A DNA stretch of 64,000 bases from contig NZ_AP023175.1 of NCBI RefSeq assembly GCF_013426895.1, forward strand, positions 2,356,001-2,420,000, written 5' to 3'. This DNA comes from Paraburkholderia largidicola (GTDB lineage: Bacteria; Pseudomonadota; Gammaproteobacteria; Burkholderiales; Burkholderiaceae). Below are positions 9,624 to 17,747 of this stretch, piece after piece. The notes under the pieces were generated by a model. That model saw only the letters and a list, made by a program, of their open reading frames with translations, made no database searches and was not told the DNA's origin. Made by a program: the position numbers and the translations under genes. Every line of letters begins with the position of its first letter. The stretch's first letter is position 1.

Positions 9624-9654
9624 GGTTTGCTGCGTGCCGCCGACGGGCTTCGTT

Positions 9655-10092
9655 TTATTTTGGTTTGTGCGTTTGTTGCTCGATCTCGGCGCGCAGGCGG
9701 TCTTCCTGTTCGCGCAGTTCGGGGGTGAATTCGCCGCCGAAATCTTCGGCTGAGAAGATCTGACGAATTTCGATTTCCGAATCGCCTTCCATCGGGTTGG
9801 GGCAGCGCCGGACCCATTCGACGGCTTCTTCCATCGATTTCACCTGCCAGAGCCAGAAGCCGGCGATCAGTTCTTTTGTTTCTGCAAATGGGCCGTCGAT
9901 GACGGTTCGGTTTGCGCCTGAGAAGCGCACTCGCTTGCCGCGGGAGCTGGGGTGCAGGCCTTCGCCTGCCTGCATGATGCCGGCCTTTACGAGTTCTTCG
10001 TTGTATTGGCCCATTGCTGTGAGTAGTTCGGTGGTGGGCATTTTTCCCGCTTCTGAGTCGGTCGTTGCTTTGACGATTACCATGACGCGCAT
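9655..10092 (-). CDS. YCII/DGPF-domain protein
   Basis: A 145-residue cytosolic protein of the YCII-related family, a dimeric ferredoxin-like alpha+beta barrel. The family motif DGPFAETKELIAGFW is intact in the middle, and the N terminus MRVMVIVKATTDSEAGK is typical. Members often accompany ECF sigma factors, but none is next to it here. GAAAGGAG lies about eight bases before the ATG. The gene converges with the export operon, and the first large palindromic element lies about 110 bases upstream of its start. Confidence 0.85.
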   Translation of the reverse strand: MRVMVIVKATTDSEAGKMPTTELLTAMGQYNEELVKAGIMQAGEGLHPSSRGKRVRFSGANRTVIDGPFAETKELIAGFWLWQVKSMEEAVEWVRRCPNPMEGDSEIEIRQIFSAEDFGGEFTPELREQEDRLRAEIEQQTHKPK

Positions 10093-10332
10093 GATTTTTC
10101 TCCTTTCAGGATTGTCGAAACCGCGATAGGGCGGTTTTCATTTTGACGACGGGTGAGGGTGGGGAGAATCGACATAATGGGTTGGGTTTTTTGGTTTTTT
10201 TGATGTCTGCGACGCTGGGTGGGGCTTTTGGGTTTTTCGTGCTGTCATGCGTCGCCGTTTGGTGTTTTGGCTTTTGCGCTGGCATCCGCGATATGACTTA
10301 CCACTGCACGCGTCGCCCCGTGCGGGGCGGCA

Positions 10333-10366
10333 CCTACTTTTCTTTGCCGCCGCAAAGAAAAGTAGG
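10333..10366. repeat. 15-bp perfect hairpin in left arm of copy 1
   Basis: CCTACTTTTCTTTGC, loop CGCC, GCAAAGAAAAGTAGG. The same hairpin occurs at 10844-10877, 62053-62086 and 62563-62596; in the right arms the loop is GGCG, as expected of mirrored copies. Confidence 0.9.
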
Positions 10367-10843
10367 CAAAAGAAAGCGGCTCACACCGCCAGTTCTAGTA
10401 TTTGCCTGAGGGCCCCCAAAGGGTCTTACACTTCACACGGCAACCACGTGACCCACGCTCGTTGCCAGCGCTCTTGCAGTGCGCCTCGCCCACTTCACGC
10501 TCCCGCGTTACCGCATGCCGCGCCAGACAGTCCACCGCCGCCAGGTGGCAAACTGTGTGTAGGCCCTTGGTGCTTCACACGCCTCACGCCGGATCGATAG
10601 CGCACGCGTCCCACCCTGTAAGAGCGACAGGCTATACGACGCGACAACCTGCACACAGTTTGCCACCTGGGCGGCGCAAACCATTCGTTGCCGCTGGCTC
10701 AAGTATGGGTATTCGAAGCGGGTGAGGCGTTCATTCGAAGCGATGGCAACGAGAACTGGCCAGGGCGCAGCCGTGTGAAGGATGGGGACGTAGGGGGCCC
10801 GTGGATAAGCACACGTGCTGGCGGTGTGAGCCGCTTTCTTTTG

Positions 10844-10877
10844 CCTACTTTTCTTTGCGGCGGCAAAGAAAAGTAGG
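10844..10877. repeat. 15-bp perfect hairpin in right arm of copy 1
   Basis: Mirror of the hairpin at 10333-10366, with loop GGCG. Confidence 0.9.
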
Positions 10878-11024
10878 TGCCGCCCCGCACAGGGGCAACG
10901 CTTGCGAACCAATAACATCAAGCGGATGCCAGCGAAAGCACAAAAACACCAAACCTGCCGCACCAAGAACACTCACCCCGCGAGCGCCAGCAAAAAACCC
11001 GACCAGCGTCGCAGACAAAAAAAC

Positions 11025-11951
11025 CTACCTCTTCCGTTTGCCCGCGGTATCCCGGCGCTGCAAATCCGCCGCCTCCCTGATCATATCGATCAACGCCCGC
11101 AACCCTGCGGGCACATGCCGCCTCCCAGGATAATAAAGACACAACCCATCCAGCGGCGGCGTCCAATCCTCGAGCACACGAACCAGCGTCCCTGCCTGGA
11201 GATCCGCAGCCACCGTCCACTCGGACAAGTAAGTCAGCCCAACCCCGGCCCGCGCAGCGCTCAACATCAACCCGGATTCATCGAGAGTCAGCGCACCCTT
11301 GCCATCGACCCGCACCGTCTCCCCATGCCGCTCGAACTCCCACTGATAGATCGCCCCACTCGGCATACGAGTCCGGATGCATCGATGCTGCTCAAGCTCG
11401 TCAGGCGTCCGCGGCGGCCGATGCCGCGCAAAATACGCCGGGCTGCCGACCACAGCAAACCGCTGCTTATCCCCGAACGGCACAGCAATCATGTCCTGCG
11501 GCACCGTCTCCGCAAGCCGAATCCCCGCATCGAACCCTTCCACCACGATATCGATCAGCCGCCCCTCCGTCACGATATCGAGCTTCATCTCCGGATAGCG
11601 CGCGAGGAACGCAATGAAAACAGGCATCGCCTGATGCGCCGCGCCCACGGCAGTGTTGATCCGCAACGTCCCGCCCGGCGTGTCGCGAAAGCTGCCCGCC
11701 TGCTCCAGCGCGACGCGAATGGACGATAGCGCAGGCGCCACGCTGTCGACGAACTGCGCGCCCGCTTCCGATAACGACACACTGCGCGTCGTGCGATTGA
11801 AAAGCCGCACGCCGATCCGCGCTTCGAGCGCCGCCACGGAATGGCTCAGCGCCGAGGTCGAAACGCCCATTTCGTTGGCGGCAGCGCGGAAGCTCCGGTG
11901 ACGCGCCACAGCCAGCACGGCTTCGAGTTCGCTCAGGCCGGTGGTTTTCAT
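11025..11951 (-). CDS. LysR-family transcriptional regulator
   Basis: A 308-residue LysR regulator. The N-terminal winged HTH is clear (FRAAANEMGVSTSALSHSVAALEARIGVRLFNRTTR), followed by a substrate-binding domain. It is of the subgroup whose members have PAYFARH and LYYPGRRHVP near the C terminus and usually control oxidoreductase or transporter genes. It is divergent from the aldehyde dehydrogenase gene across about 100 bases and probably controls it. Its stop codon lies only eight bases from the end of the repeat element, which may now supply its transcription end. Confidence 0.92.
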   Translation of the reverse strand: MKTTGLSELEAVLAVARHRSFRAAANEMGVSTSALSHSVAALEARIGVRLFNRTTRSVSLSEAGAQFVDSVAPALSSIRVALEQAGSFRDTPGGTLRINTAVGAAHQAMPVFIAFLARYPEMKLDIVTEGRLIDIVVEGFDAGIRLAETVPQDMIAVPFGDKQRFAVVGSPAYFARHRPPRTPDELEQHRCIRTRMPSGAIYQWEFERHGETVRVDGKGALTLDESGLMLSAARAGVGLTYLSEWTVAADLQAGTLVRVLEDWTPPLDGLCLYYPGRRHVPAGLRALIDMIREAADLQRRDTAGKRKR

Positions 11952-11980
11952 TATCCTGTTTTACTCAATAGGTCATGTCT

Positions 11981-12005
11981 GATTGTACGACTAGTCGCGT
12001 CAATC
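11981..12005. promoter_or_regulatory. Dyad in the LysR/aldehyde dehydrogenase divergent region
   Basis: GATTG at 11981-11985 is repeated inverted as CAATC at 12001-12005, and the 10-bp palindrome CGACTAGTCG (11988-11997) lies between them. LysR proteins bind such dyads between divergent genes. It is a candidate operator only. Confidence 0.4.
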
Positions 12006-12053
12006 AGGCGCCGCTATCTTTATGGCACTGAAGGCAAGTCACGGGATACGCAG

Positions 12054-13475
12054 ATGCACACAATCGACACGATCTATATCGACGGCGCGTTCGTCACGCC
12101 GCACGGCGACGAGTGGTTCGAGCTTTTCAACCCTGCGACCGAGCGCGTGATCGGCCGCGTGCGTCTCGCCGACGCCAAGGATGCGCGCGATGCCATCGCG
12201 GCGGCAAAGCGCGCGTTTCCGGCGTTCTCGCGCACCAGCAAAAGGGCACGCATCGACATGCTCAAGCGCATGCACGCCGCCGTCGTCGCGAACGAGGACG
12301 AGCTTTACGATGCGATCGTCGAGGAATACGGCGCGCCCGTGTCGCGCGGCCGCTGGATGGCGCAGCATGCGAGCAACGTGCTGATCGAAGCGGCGAAGGT
12401 GCTGGAGCAGTACGAATTCACGCGTCAAGCAGGGACGGCGCAAGTGGTGATGCAGCCGCTCGGCGTCGCGGGTCTGATCACGCCGTGGAACAGCAACGCG
12501 GGCTTCATCTGCGGCAAGCTCGCGGCTGCGCTGGCGGCGGGCTGCACGACCGTCATCAAGCCGAGCGAAATGAGCGCGCTGCAGACGCGGATCGTCACGC
12601 AGGCACTGCACGAAGCGGACTTGCCGCCGGGTGTGTTCAATATCGTGACGGGGCGCGGCGATTCCGTCGGCGCGCAGATCAGCTCGCATCCCGATGTCGC
12701 GAAGATTTCGTTCACGGGATCGACGGCGGTCGGCAAGACGATTCTGCGTACGGGCGCCGATACGTTGAAACGCGTGACGCTGGAACTGGGCGGCAAGTCG
12801 CCCACCATCGTGCTCGACGACGCGGACTTCGACCAGGTCGTGCCGCTCGCGATCAATGCGGGCTTCATGAACAGCGGTCAGGCGTGCATCGCGGGTACGC
12901 GCATTCTGGTGCCGCGCCAGCGCCTCGCGGAGTTCGAGGCGCGTGTGCGCGACGAAGTGGCGCTGGCGCAATCCGGCGATCCACGCGATCCGCGCACGAC
13001 CGTCGGCCCGATGGTCAGCCAGAAGCAATGGGAGCGCGTGCAGCGCTATATCGGCATCGGTATCGACGAGGGCGCGCGGCTGATCGCGGGCGGCGAAGGG
13101 CGTCCCGATGGTCTCGATGCCGGCTGGTTCGTGCGGCCGACCGTCTTCAGCGACGTGACCAACGACATGACGATCGCGCGCGAGGAAATCTTCGGACCGG
13201 TGCTGTCGATCATCGCGTACGGCGACACCGAAGAAGCGATCAAGATTGCCAACGATACGAACTACGGCTTGCAGGCATACGTGTTCGGGCAGGACAAGGC
13301 GCGCGCGCACCAGGTGGCGTCGCGTATCGAGGCGGGACGTGTGCTCGTCAACACGCTGGCGCATGAACCCGCTGCGCCGTTCGGCGGATTCAAGCAGTCG
13401 GGTATTGGACGCGAGTACGGCACGTACGGTCTCGAAGCGTTTCTCGAACCGAAGGCGATGCTCGGCGTGCTGTGA
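12054..13475 (+). CDS. NAD(P)-dependent aldehyde dehydrogenase
   Basis: A 473-residue aldehyde dehydrogenase oxidising an aldehyde to its acid. The catalytic Cys is in SGQACIAGTR (about residue 278), the general base Glu in LELGGKSP (about 244), and the cofactor region in ITPWNSNAGF and FTGSTAVGK. EIFGPVL and the C-terminal PFGGFKQSGIGRE are also intact. The ATG at 12054 begins MHTIDTIYIDGAFV, the normal family start; longer in-frame starts run through the divergent promoter region and are rejected. The substrate is unknown. It is controlled most likely by the divergent LysR gene. Confidence 0.92.
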   Translation: MHTIDTIYIDGAFVTPHGDEWFELFNPATERVIGRVRLADAKDARDAIAAAKRAFPAFSRTSKRARIDMLKRMHAAVVANEDELYDAIVEEYGAPVSRGRWMAQHASNVLIEAAKVLEQYEFTRQAGTAQVVMQPLGVAGLITPWNSNAGFICGKLAAALAAGCTTVIKPSEMSALQTRIVTQALHEADLPPGVFNIVTGRGDSVGAQISSHPDVAKISFTGSTAVGKTILRTGADTLKRVTLELGGKSPTIVLDDADFDQVVPLAINAGFMNSGQACIAGTRILVPRQRLAEFEARVRDEVALAQSGDPRDPRTTVGPMVSQKQWERVQRYIGIGIDEGARLIAGGEGRPDGLDAGWFVRPTVFSDVTNDMTIAREEIFGPVLSIIAYGDTEEAIKIANDTNYGLQAYVFGQDKARAHQVASRIEAGRVLVNTLAHEPAAPFGGFKQSGIGREYGTYGLEAFLEPKAMLGVL

Positions 13476-13498
13476 GCGTGTCGTGACGCATCGAGCGT

Positions 13499-13537
13499 GG
13501 CGGTGAAGGACAGGGTGTCTTTCACCGCCTTTCTTTT
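13499..13537 (+). terminator. Rho-independent terminator after aldehyde dehydrogenase
   Basis: A 9-bp stem (GGCGGTGAA / TTCACCGCC) with a 13-base loop is followed by TTTCTTTT, about 25 bases after the stop codon. Confidence 0.8.
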
Positions 13538-13749
13538 GCTGGCTCGTGTTAGCGAAGGACGATAACCATCTGACGAGCCCGGACGGAGCCCGCCGCCCGT
13601 TGGCACGCGCGATCGACCCAGCACGCATGTGATACGTGAAAGCCCGCGTAAGCGAGCCCTTTATAGCGAGCCTCCCATCGCGTGGGACGCGTTGTTATCG
13701 TTTCGGCATCTTCATTACTGCAACGGCAGCCGCCGTTCTGCCGATCGCC

Positions 13750-14151
13750 ATGATCTCGCTGAAACGCATCTCTCTTTTCGCCGCGCTGGTCGCGCTGACG
13801 TCCGCCGCTCATGCGCAAGTACCGCCTTCGTCCGATTTTCCGCCGCCGCACGATGGCCCTGCACATGACGCTCCGCCGCCGCATGGTCCTGGCTTCGCGG
13901 CCGTCAACGATCTCGAGCATCTGCAGCGTCTCTACGACATGAGCGGACGCGATGCCGAGATGAACGCGGTCTATCACGACGTGCTGTCGAAGACGCACGA
14001 TCCGGCGCTGCGTCATTACGTGTACGTCGCGCTGGCGCGTAACCAGTTGAAGCCCGCCAACGTCGATCAGGCGATCGACACGATTCGCAAGAGTCTCGAC
14101 GAAGATATCGACACACTCGACAAGCAAGCCGCGCAGCGACCGAAGCGCTGA
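13750..14151 (+). CDS. Small periplasmic protein of unknown function
   Basis: A 133-residue protein with an evident signal peptide (MISLKRISLFAALVALTSA, cleaved after AHA). A Pro/His-rich linker (PPPHDGPAHDAPPPHGPG) follows, then a helical region (about 55-125) with regularly spaced Arg, Tyr and Leu that resembles a short helical-repeat fold. I do not recognise the family. No good ribosome-binding site is seen before the ATG; a GTG at 13636 would extend it by 38 residues. It converges with the next gene, 25 bases away. Confidence 0.6.
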   Translation: MISLKRISLFAALVALTSAAHAQVPPSSDFPPPHDGPAHDAPPPHGPGFAAVNDLEHLQRLYDMSGRDAEMNAVYHDVLSKTHDPALRHYVYVALARNQLKPANVDQAIDTIRKSLDEDIDTLDKQAAQRPKR

Positions 14152-14176
14152 AGCCTGCCCTAGCTCGCTGCGCGCA

Positions 14177-14701
14177 TCATGCGAGCAGCGAGATCAATCC
14201 TCCGATGGTCAACCCCGCCGCGAGCCACTTGCCCGCGGTGTAGAAGCTGTTGCGCTCGTCCTGCGGCTGGTCCGGCCGCTCCAGTCCCAATGCGCCATAG
14301 GCGAATGCCTTCACCGGCGAGACGCTGGTCCGGCTCGCATCTGCGCTGCCCGTCGCTTCATCGGTGGCAGTGGGATCGTCGATGCCGCCGTCGATAACGA
14401 TGGAGTCCGGCGTGTCGGTGTCCGAATCCGTGCCTGCGTCAGTGGATGCCGTCGCCGTCCGCGCGTTCGCCTGATCCGTAGTCTGCGCGCGCGAGGCCGC
14501 CGCCGCGCCTTCGGGCGAAATGCTGACCGTGACGCCCGGCTGCGCGGGTTTCGTCGCGCCGTCCTGCTTGCCTTCGTTTTGCACGGCGCCGATCGCGTCG
14601 TTGGCCGTGGACTGCGCGGTTTGCGCCGATGCTTCGCCGGACACGGAAGTGCGTTGTGTCGACGGCGTCGTCGCCGTCCCATATCCGACACTGCTTACCA
14701 T
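14177..14701 (-). CDS. Low-complexity protein with C-terminal membrane anchor
   Basis: A 174-residue protein, mostly Ala/Thr/Ser/Asp-rich and probably disordered. VTVSISPEGAAAASRA is the only ordered-looking motif in the middle, and the last 25 residues (KWLAAGLTIGGLISLLA) are a single hydrophobic helix at the very C terminus, suggesting a tail-anchored inner-membrane protein. Family not recognised. An AGGAGG-like site lies just upstream of the ATG (CGTGCAATGG on the plus strand covers the start). Confidence 0.6.
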   Translation of the reverse strand: MVSSVGYGTATTPSTQRTSVSGEASAQTAQSTANDAIGAVQNEGKQDGATKPAQPGVTVSISPEGAAAASRAQTTDQANARTATASTDAGTDSDTDTPDSIVIDGGIDDPTATDEATGSADASRTSVSPVKAFAYGALGLERPDQPQDERNSFYTAGKWLAAGLTIGGLISLLA

Positions 14702-14810
14702 TGCACGCCTCCTTCAGTCGCGAATTCCAGTTGCACTGATGGCGCTAACGTCCAGTTGTGCGCGCAACTTGAGGCCTGGTAAGGCCCGGTAAGCAAACCG
14801 GGCGCGCGTG

Positions 14811-15158
14811 TCATGCGGCGATATACACCCACGCATCGATGCCGGACTTCAACGTGACGAGCACGCGCTTGTAGTCCGCCACTTCGTACTCGTCGGCGGC
14901 GAGCAGCTCTTGCTGGGTGATTTCGAAGACCGTGCCCGTCACTTCGTCGGCGGGATTGGCGCTCGGGCGCACCACGGGATGATGGGTCTTGCCGCTGATC
15001 TCCACGACCTTCGGATCGCCGATGGCCAGCAACGTCTGCGCATAACCGGGCAGTGCGTCGGGGCGTCCGGCGAGTTCACGCCCGAAGCTGGAAATCTGCA
15101 CGTTGCGATCCTGCAGCGTGCCGTACGAGAAGAGATAGACGATAGCGGGCGTGTTCAA
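14811..15158 (-). CDS. Gamma-glutamylcyclotransferase-like protein (AIG2/GGCT fold)
   Basis: A 115-residue GGCT-fold protein. The N-terminal VYLFSYGTLQDRNVQ carries the YGTL motif that binds the gamma-glutamyl substrate, and ADEYEVADYKRVLVTL contains the region with the catalytic Glu. Members convert gamma-glutamyl amines or dipeptides to 5-oxoproline. The start is a TTG at 15158, six bases after GAGGAG; this is the only start with a good ribosome-binding site, and it gives the usual family length, whereas an ATG at 15377 would add 73 unrelated residues across a terminator. Confidence 0.8.
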   Translation of the reverse strand: MNTPAIVYLFSYGTLQDRNVQISSFGRELAGRPDALPGYAQTLLAIGDPKVVEISGKTHHPVVRPSANPADEVTGTVFEITQQELLAADEYEVADYKRVLVTLKSGIDAWVYIAA

Positions 15159-15257
15159 GTGGCGCTCCTCGATTCGGTTCGAAAAGGGAAAGTCTACCGT
15201 CGCGGCTCGACATGCGCCTGCAACCGTCGCAGCGACCCTTCGGAGCGCTCCTGCAAT

Positions 15258-15287
15258 AAAAAAGCCCGAACGTTTTGGCGTTCGAGC
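15258..15287 (-). terminator. Rho-independent terminator after the LprI-like gene
   Basis: On the minus strand a 9-bp stem (GCTCGAACG / CGTTCGGGC, one G-U pair) with a 6-base loop is followed by TTTTTT. It ends transcription from the gene at 15340-15933 ahead of the cyclotransferase gene. Confidence 0.8.
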
Positions 15288-15339
15288 TTTTTGGTTTTGG
15301 CACTTCGCTTCTCTGCTATTACTGCTTGCGACGAATTTC

Positions 15340-15933
15340 TTATTGCGACGCGCTGCCGTCGGCGGAAGGCGCGGCAATCATTGCGACGCCGCAGAACCAG
15401 CCATCGGATGCAGGTTCACGCGCTTGCCATTGCGTGTGTTTGCCGAGCACGTTATCGCATTGCACGGGCGGCACGAGGTCTTGCGTGGTGGCCGTGCATT
15501 GCTGGACGTCGCGGCTGAATGCCTGCGAATCAAATGCTTTCGGCTTGTTCGCGGGCTTGCTCACGGCCGCCAGATCCGTATCGACGGGGCGTGGCGCGCG
15601 CGGTTCGTCCGGCGACGGCTGGTGCAACTGATCGCGAATCTCTTCGATACGCGTCGAGTACCAATCGGTCAGACACGCCACGTCCCTGCAGTTCTCTTCG
15701 CGCCATGCCCATTTGCTGTCGCTCTCTTTTCGGTACGCGCGACGGTCGGCGGCTTGTCGCTGCGCGAGCTTGAACAGCTTGCCGAGTTCGTCGTCCGCTC
15801 GGGACAGACCATCGTCGTGGCAGATCAGTGTCTCCGCCGGCGAATGCGCCTTCGCGCAATTGAAGCTGGCGGCATGGGCACTCGTCATCGCGAGCAGGCC
15901 GAGTGCGGCTACGGTGTATCGGTTGAGCTTCAT
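15340..15933 (-). CDS. Periplasmic LprI-like protein (lysozyme inhibitor fold)
   Basis: A 197-residue secreted protein. The signal peptide MKLNRYTVAALGLLAMTS ends at AHA. The mature N-terminal domain (about 22-95) is LprI-like: SFNCAKAHSPAETLICHDDGLSRADDELGKL, then WAWREENCRDVACLTDWY, giving the conserved disulfide Cys set. Such domains inhibit lysozyme or act as envelope adaptors. After a Pro-rich linker the C-terminal part (QQCTATTQDLVPPVQCDNVLG) has two more Cys and is not recognised. It is preceded by the tiny lipoprotein gene, 14 bases upstream. Confidence 0.75.
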   Translation of the reverse strand: MKLNRYTVAALGLLAMTSAHAASFNCAKAHSPAETLICHDDGLSRADDELGKLFKLAQRQAADRRAYRKESDSKWAWREENCRDVACLTDWYSTRIEEIRDQLHQPSPDEPRAPRPVDTDLAAVSKPANKPKAFDSQAFSRDVQQCTATTQDLVPPVQCDNVLGKHTQWQAREPASDGWFCGVAMIAAPSADGSASQ

Positions 15934-15947
15934 CGGAATACGGATGG

Positions 15948-16094
15948 CTAGTGACACACGACAACGCATGTGACGGCGCTGATGCCCGCCGCCGCGCCGA
16001 CCAGGCCGCCGAGCATGAAGGTCTGAAGCGACGTCGCGCATCCTTGCAGACACAGGATGGTCGCTAGCAGGATGGAAGCAGTGGTAAAGCGCAT
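15948..16094 (-). CDS. Small lipoprotein with glycine-zipper helix
   Basis: A 48-residue lipoprotein. The signal MRFTTASILLATILCLQGC ends in an LQGC lipobox, and the mature part has a hydrophobic glycine-zipper segment, GGLVGAAAGISAV. GAGGGG lies about six bases before the ATG. Probably co-transcribed with the LprI-like gene, whose start is 14 bases after its stop. Function unknown; glycine-zipper lipoproteins often sit in the outer membrane. Confidence 0.7.
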   Translation of the reverse strand: MRFTTASILLATILCLQGCATSLQTFMLGGLVGAAAGISAVTCVVVCH

Positions 16095-16332
16095 TGGCCC
16101 CTCGATGCAGATAGTCTCGATCTGCAAGGATAGGTGCCGCGTGCGCGCGCATTCAGGCGAGCAACGGCCCATAAAGCCGATTGCTTACGAGAAGTTGCGC
16201 GTGCGTCAGGATGTGGAAGACATGGCGCGCTGAGCGGTCGCGGCGCGTGCACAAACGTTCAAGACTGCGTGCCGCCGTGCGCGATACGCTGGATTGCGTA
16301 CGGTAGATCCGGGTATCCAGTGCGAGGGTGAC

Positions 16333-16833
16333 ATGACGACTTCCACCACTTCAACCAGACCACAGGCGCTTCCTCAGATTCGCGAAGCTGTGTATCCGGG
16401 CGATACCGCGCCGCTCGTCGAGATCGTTCGTGAATACGTGAGATGGCTCGATATGGATCTGTCGTATCGCGGCTTCGAAGAAGAAATGCAATCGTTCGAG
16501 CAAACGTACACGTTGCCTTCGGGCCTGTTCCTGGTCGCGGAAACCCCGGCGGAGATGGCGGGCTGCGTAGGGCTGCTGCGTCATTCGAATGAAGTCGCCG
16601 AAGTGAAGCGGCTTTACGTGCGGTCCGCGTACCGTGGGCTTGCGCTAGGCGAGAAGCTCATGCACGCGTTGATCGACAGGGCGAGGTCGCTGGGCTACGC
16701 AAAGCTCGTGTTAGATTCCGTACCTCAAACGGCTTTCGCGCAACGACTCTATGAGCGTTTGGGTTTTACCGAAACGTCTCCGTACTATGCGAATCCCGTT
16801 CCCGGTACGCGCTTTCTCGAACTCGTGCTCTGA
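16333..16833 (+). CDS. GNAT-family N-acetyltransferase
   Basis: A 166-residue acetyl-CoA-dependent N-acetyltransferase. The core has the beta4 strand GCVGLLRH, the acetyl-CoA loop VKRLYVRSAYRGLALGEKLM (RxxGxG variant RGLALG) and the beta5/helix LVLDSVPQTAFAQRLYERLGF. The acceptor is not identifiable. ATG at 16333 has CGAGGG upstream. The GST gene follows about 55 bases on. Confidence 0.88.
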   Translation: MTTSTTSTRPQALPQIREAVYPGDTAPLVEIVREYVRWLDMDLSYRGFEEEMQSFEQTYTLPSGLFLVAETPAEMAGCVGLLRHSNEVAEVKRLYVRSAYRGLALGEKLMHALIDRARSLGYAKLVLDSVPQTAFAQRLYERLGFTETSPYYANPVPGTRFLELVL

Positions 16834-16887
16834 AGTGCGAGAGGCCGCGTGCCACGAATGTTCATCACGCATGCTTGCAAGGAGCCT

Positions 16888-17523
16888 ATGTCGTCGGCCA
16901 ACTCACTGCTTCTTTATGTGGACGCGCAATTCGCGAGTCCGTATGCGATGTCCGTTTTCGTCGCGCTTCACGAAAAGCATTTGACATTCGACATGCGGAC
17001 CGTCGATCTGGGCCGTCATGCGAACCACGAACCGGACTACGCCGCGACTTCCGTGACGCAGCGCGTGCCGACGCTGGTTCATGACGGGTTTGCACTGTCG
17101 GAGTCGTCGGCGATCACCGAGTACATCGACGATACTTTCGAAGGCACGCCGCTTTATCCAAAGGATCGGAAACTGCGCGCGCGGGCGCGCCTGATTCAGG
17201 CATGGCTGCGCAGCGACCTGATGCCGATTCGCAGCGAGCGCCCAACAGAAGTCGTGTTCTACGGCGCGCAAGGCGAGGTGCTCTCCGCCGTCGCGCGCAA
17301 GGCCGCCGACAAACTTTTCTCGGCGTGCGATGCATGGCTCGCGCGAGGCGCACAGCAACTGTTCGATGATTGGTGCATTGCCGATGTCGACCTCGCGTTG
17401 ATGCTCAACCGCCTCGTGCTGAACGGCGACGACGTGCCGGCACATCTCGCCGATTACTCGCGGCATCAGTGGCAAAGGCCGTCTGTGCAACGCTGGGTTC
17501 AGTTGCAGCGGCCGCCGCTTTAA
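16888..17523 (+). CDS. yfcF: YfcF-like glutathione S-transferase
   Basis: A 211-residue glutathione transferase very like E. coli YfcF. The N-terminal thioredoxin-like domain has PYAMSVFVALHEK and the glutathione-binding RVPTLVHDGFALSESSAI; the helical C-terminal domain has IQAWLRSDLMPIRSERPT and WCIADVDLALMLNRLVLNGD, nearly matching the E. coli protein as I recall it. It likely acts in thiol-peroxide defence. AAGGAG precedes the ATG at 16888 by only three bases; a GTG at 16849 is the alternative. Confidence 0.85.
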   Translation: MSSANSLLLYVDAQFASPYAMSVFVALHEKHLTFDMRTVDLGRHANHEPDYAATSVTQRVPTLVHDGFALSESSAITEYIDDTFEGTPLYPKDRKLRARARLIQAWLRSDLMPIRSERPTEVVFYGAQGEVLSAVARKAADKLFSACDAWLARGAQQLFDDWCIADVDLALMLNRLVLNGDDVPAHLADYSRHQWQRPSVQRWVQLQRPPL

Positions 17524-17747
17524 CGCGCACGGTGCCATTTATTTCCCATATAAAGGGAATAGACGGTTGCGTCCGCAACATAAATTGCACCGAATGCAAG
17601 CTGCCCGCAGCGGAAACGTCAAATGTTTAACAAAGCGGGGGCAGAAGGATTGACTGCCTGTCTGTGGGAATTGATGTGAAGTATTAACCTCAGGGGTTTG
17701 CTGCCGTTATACATCGGCAGAGTGACCGAAACTGGCCTGAGTGAATA

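Larger units (their letters stand above)
10205..11016. repeat. Nested inverted-repeat element, copy 1 (812 bp)
   Basis: A non-coding element bounded by GTCTGCGACGCTGG (10205-10218) and its reverse complement (11003-11016). Inside, arms mirror each other: GCTGGCATCCGCG, a GCGGGGCGGCACC segment, a 15-bp perfect hairpin (CCTACTTTTCTTTGC around CGCC, 10333-10366) with its mirror at 10844-10877, GCGGCTCACACCGCCA and its mirror, and GGTGGCAAACTGTGTG (from 10545) mirrored at 10651-10674. The left and right arms share these blocks but differ in between. A second copy lies at 61902-62688 in the opposite orientation. The right end stops eight bases before the LysR stop codon. Open frames across it only translate the repeat. 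Confidence 0.9.

Noticed and set aside
10143..10972. Several 60-150 codon frames in the repeat (such as one containing GGTYFSLPPQRKVGKRKRL)
   Set aside because: They read through the palindrome arms on both strands, and the same peptides appear in the other copy in other contexts; translation of a repeat, not genes.
13549..14127. 192-codon minus-strand frame opposite the small periplasmic protein
   Set aside because: The plus-strand frame has a signal peptide and sensible composition; this one is an antisense shadow.
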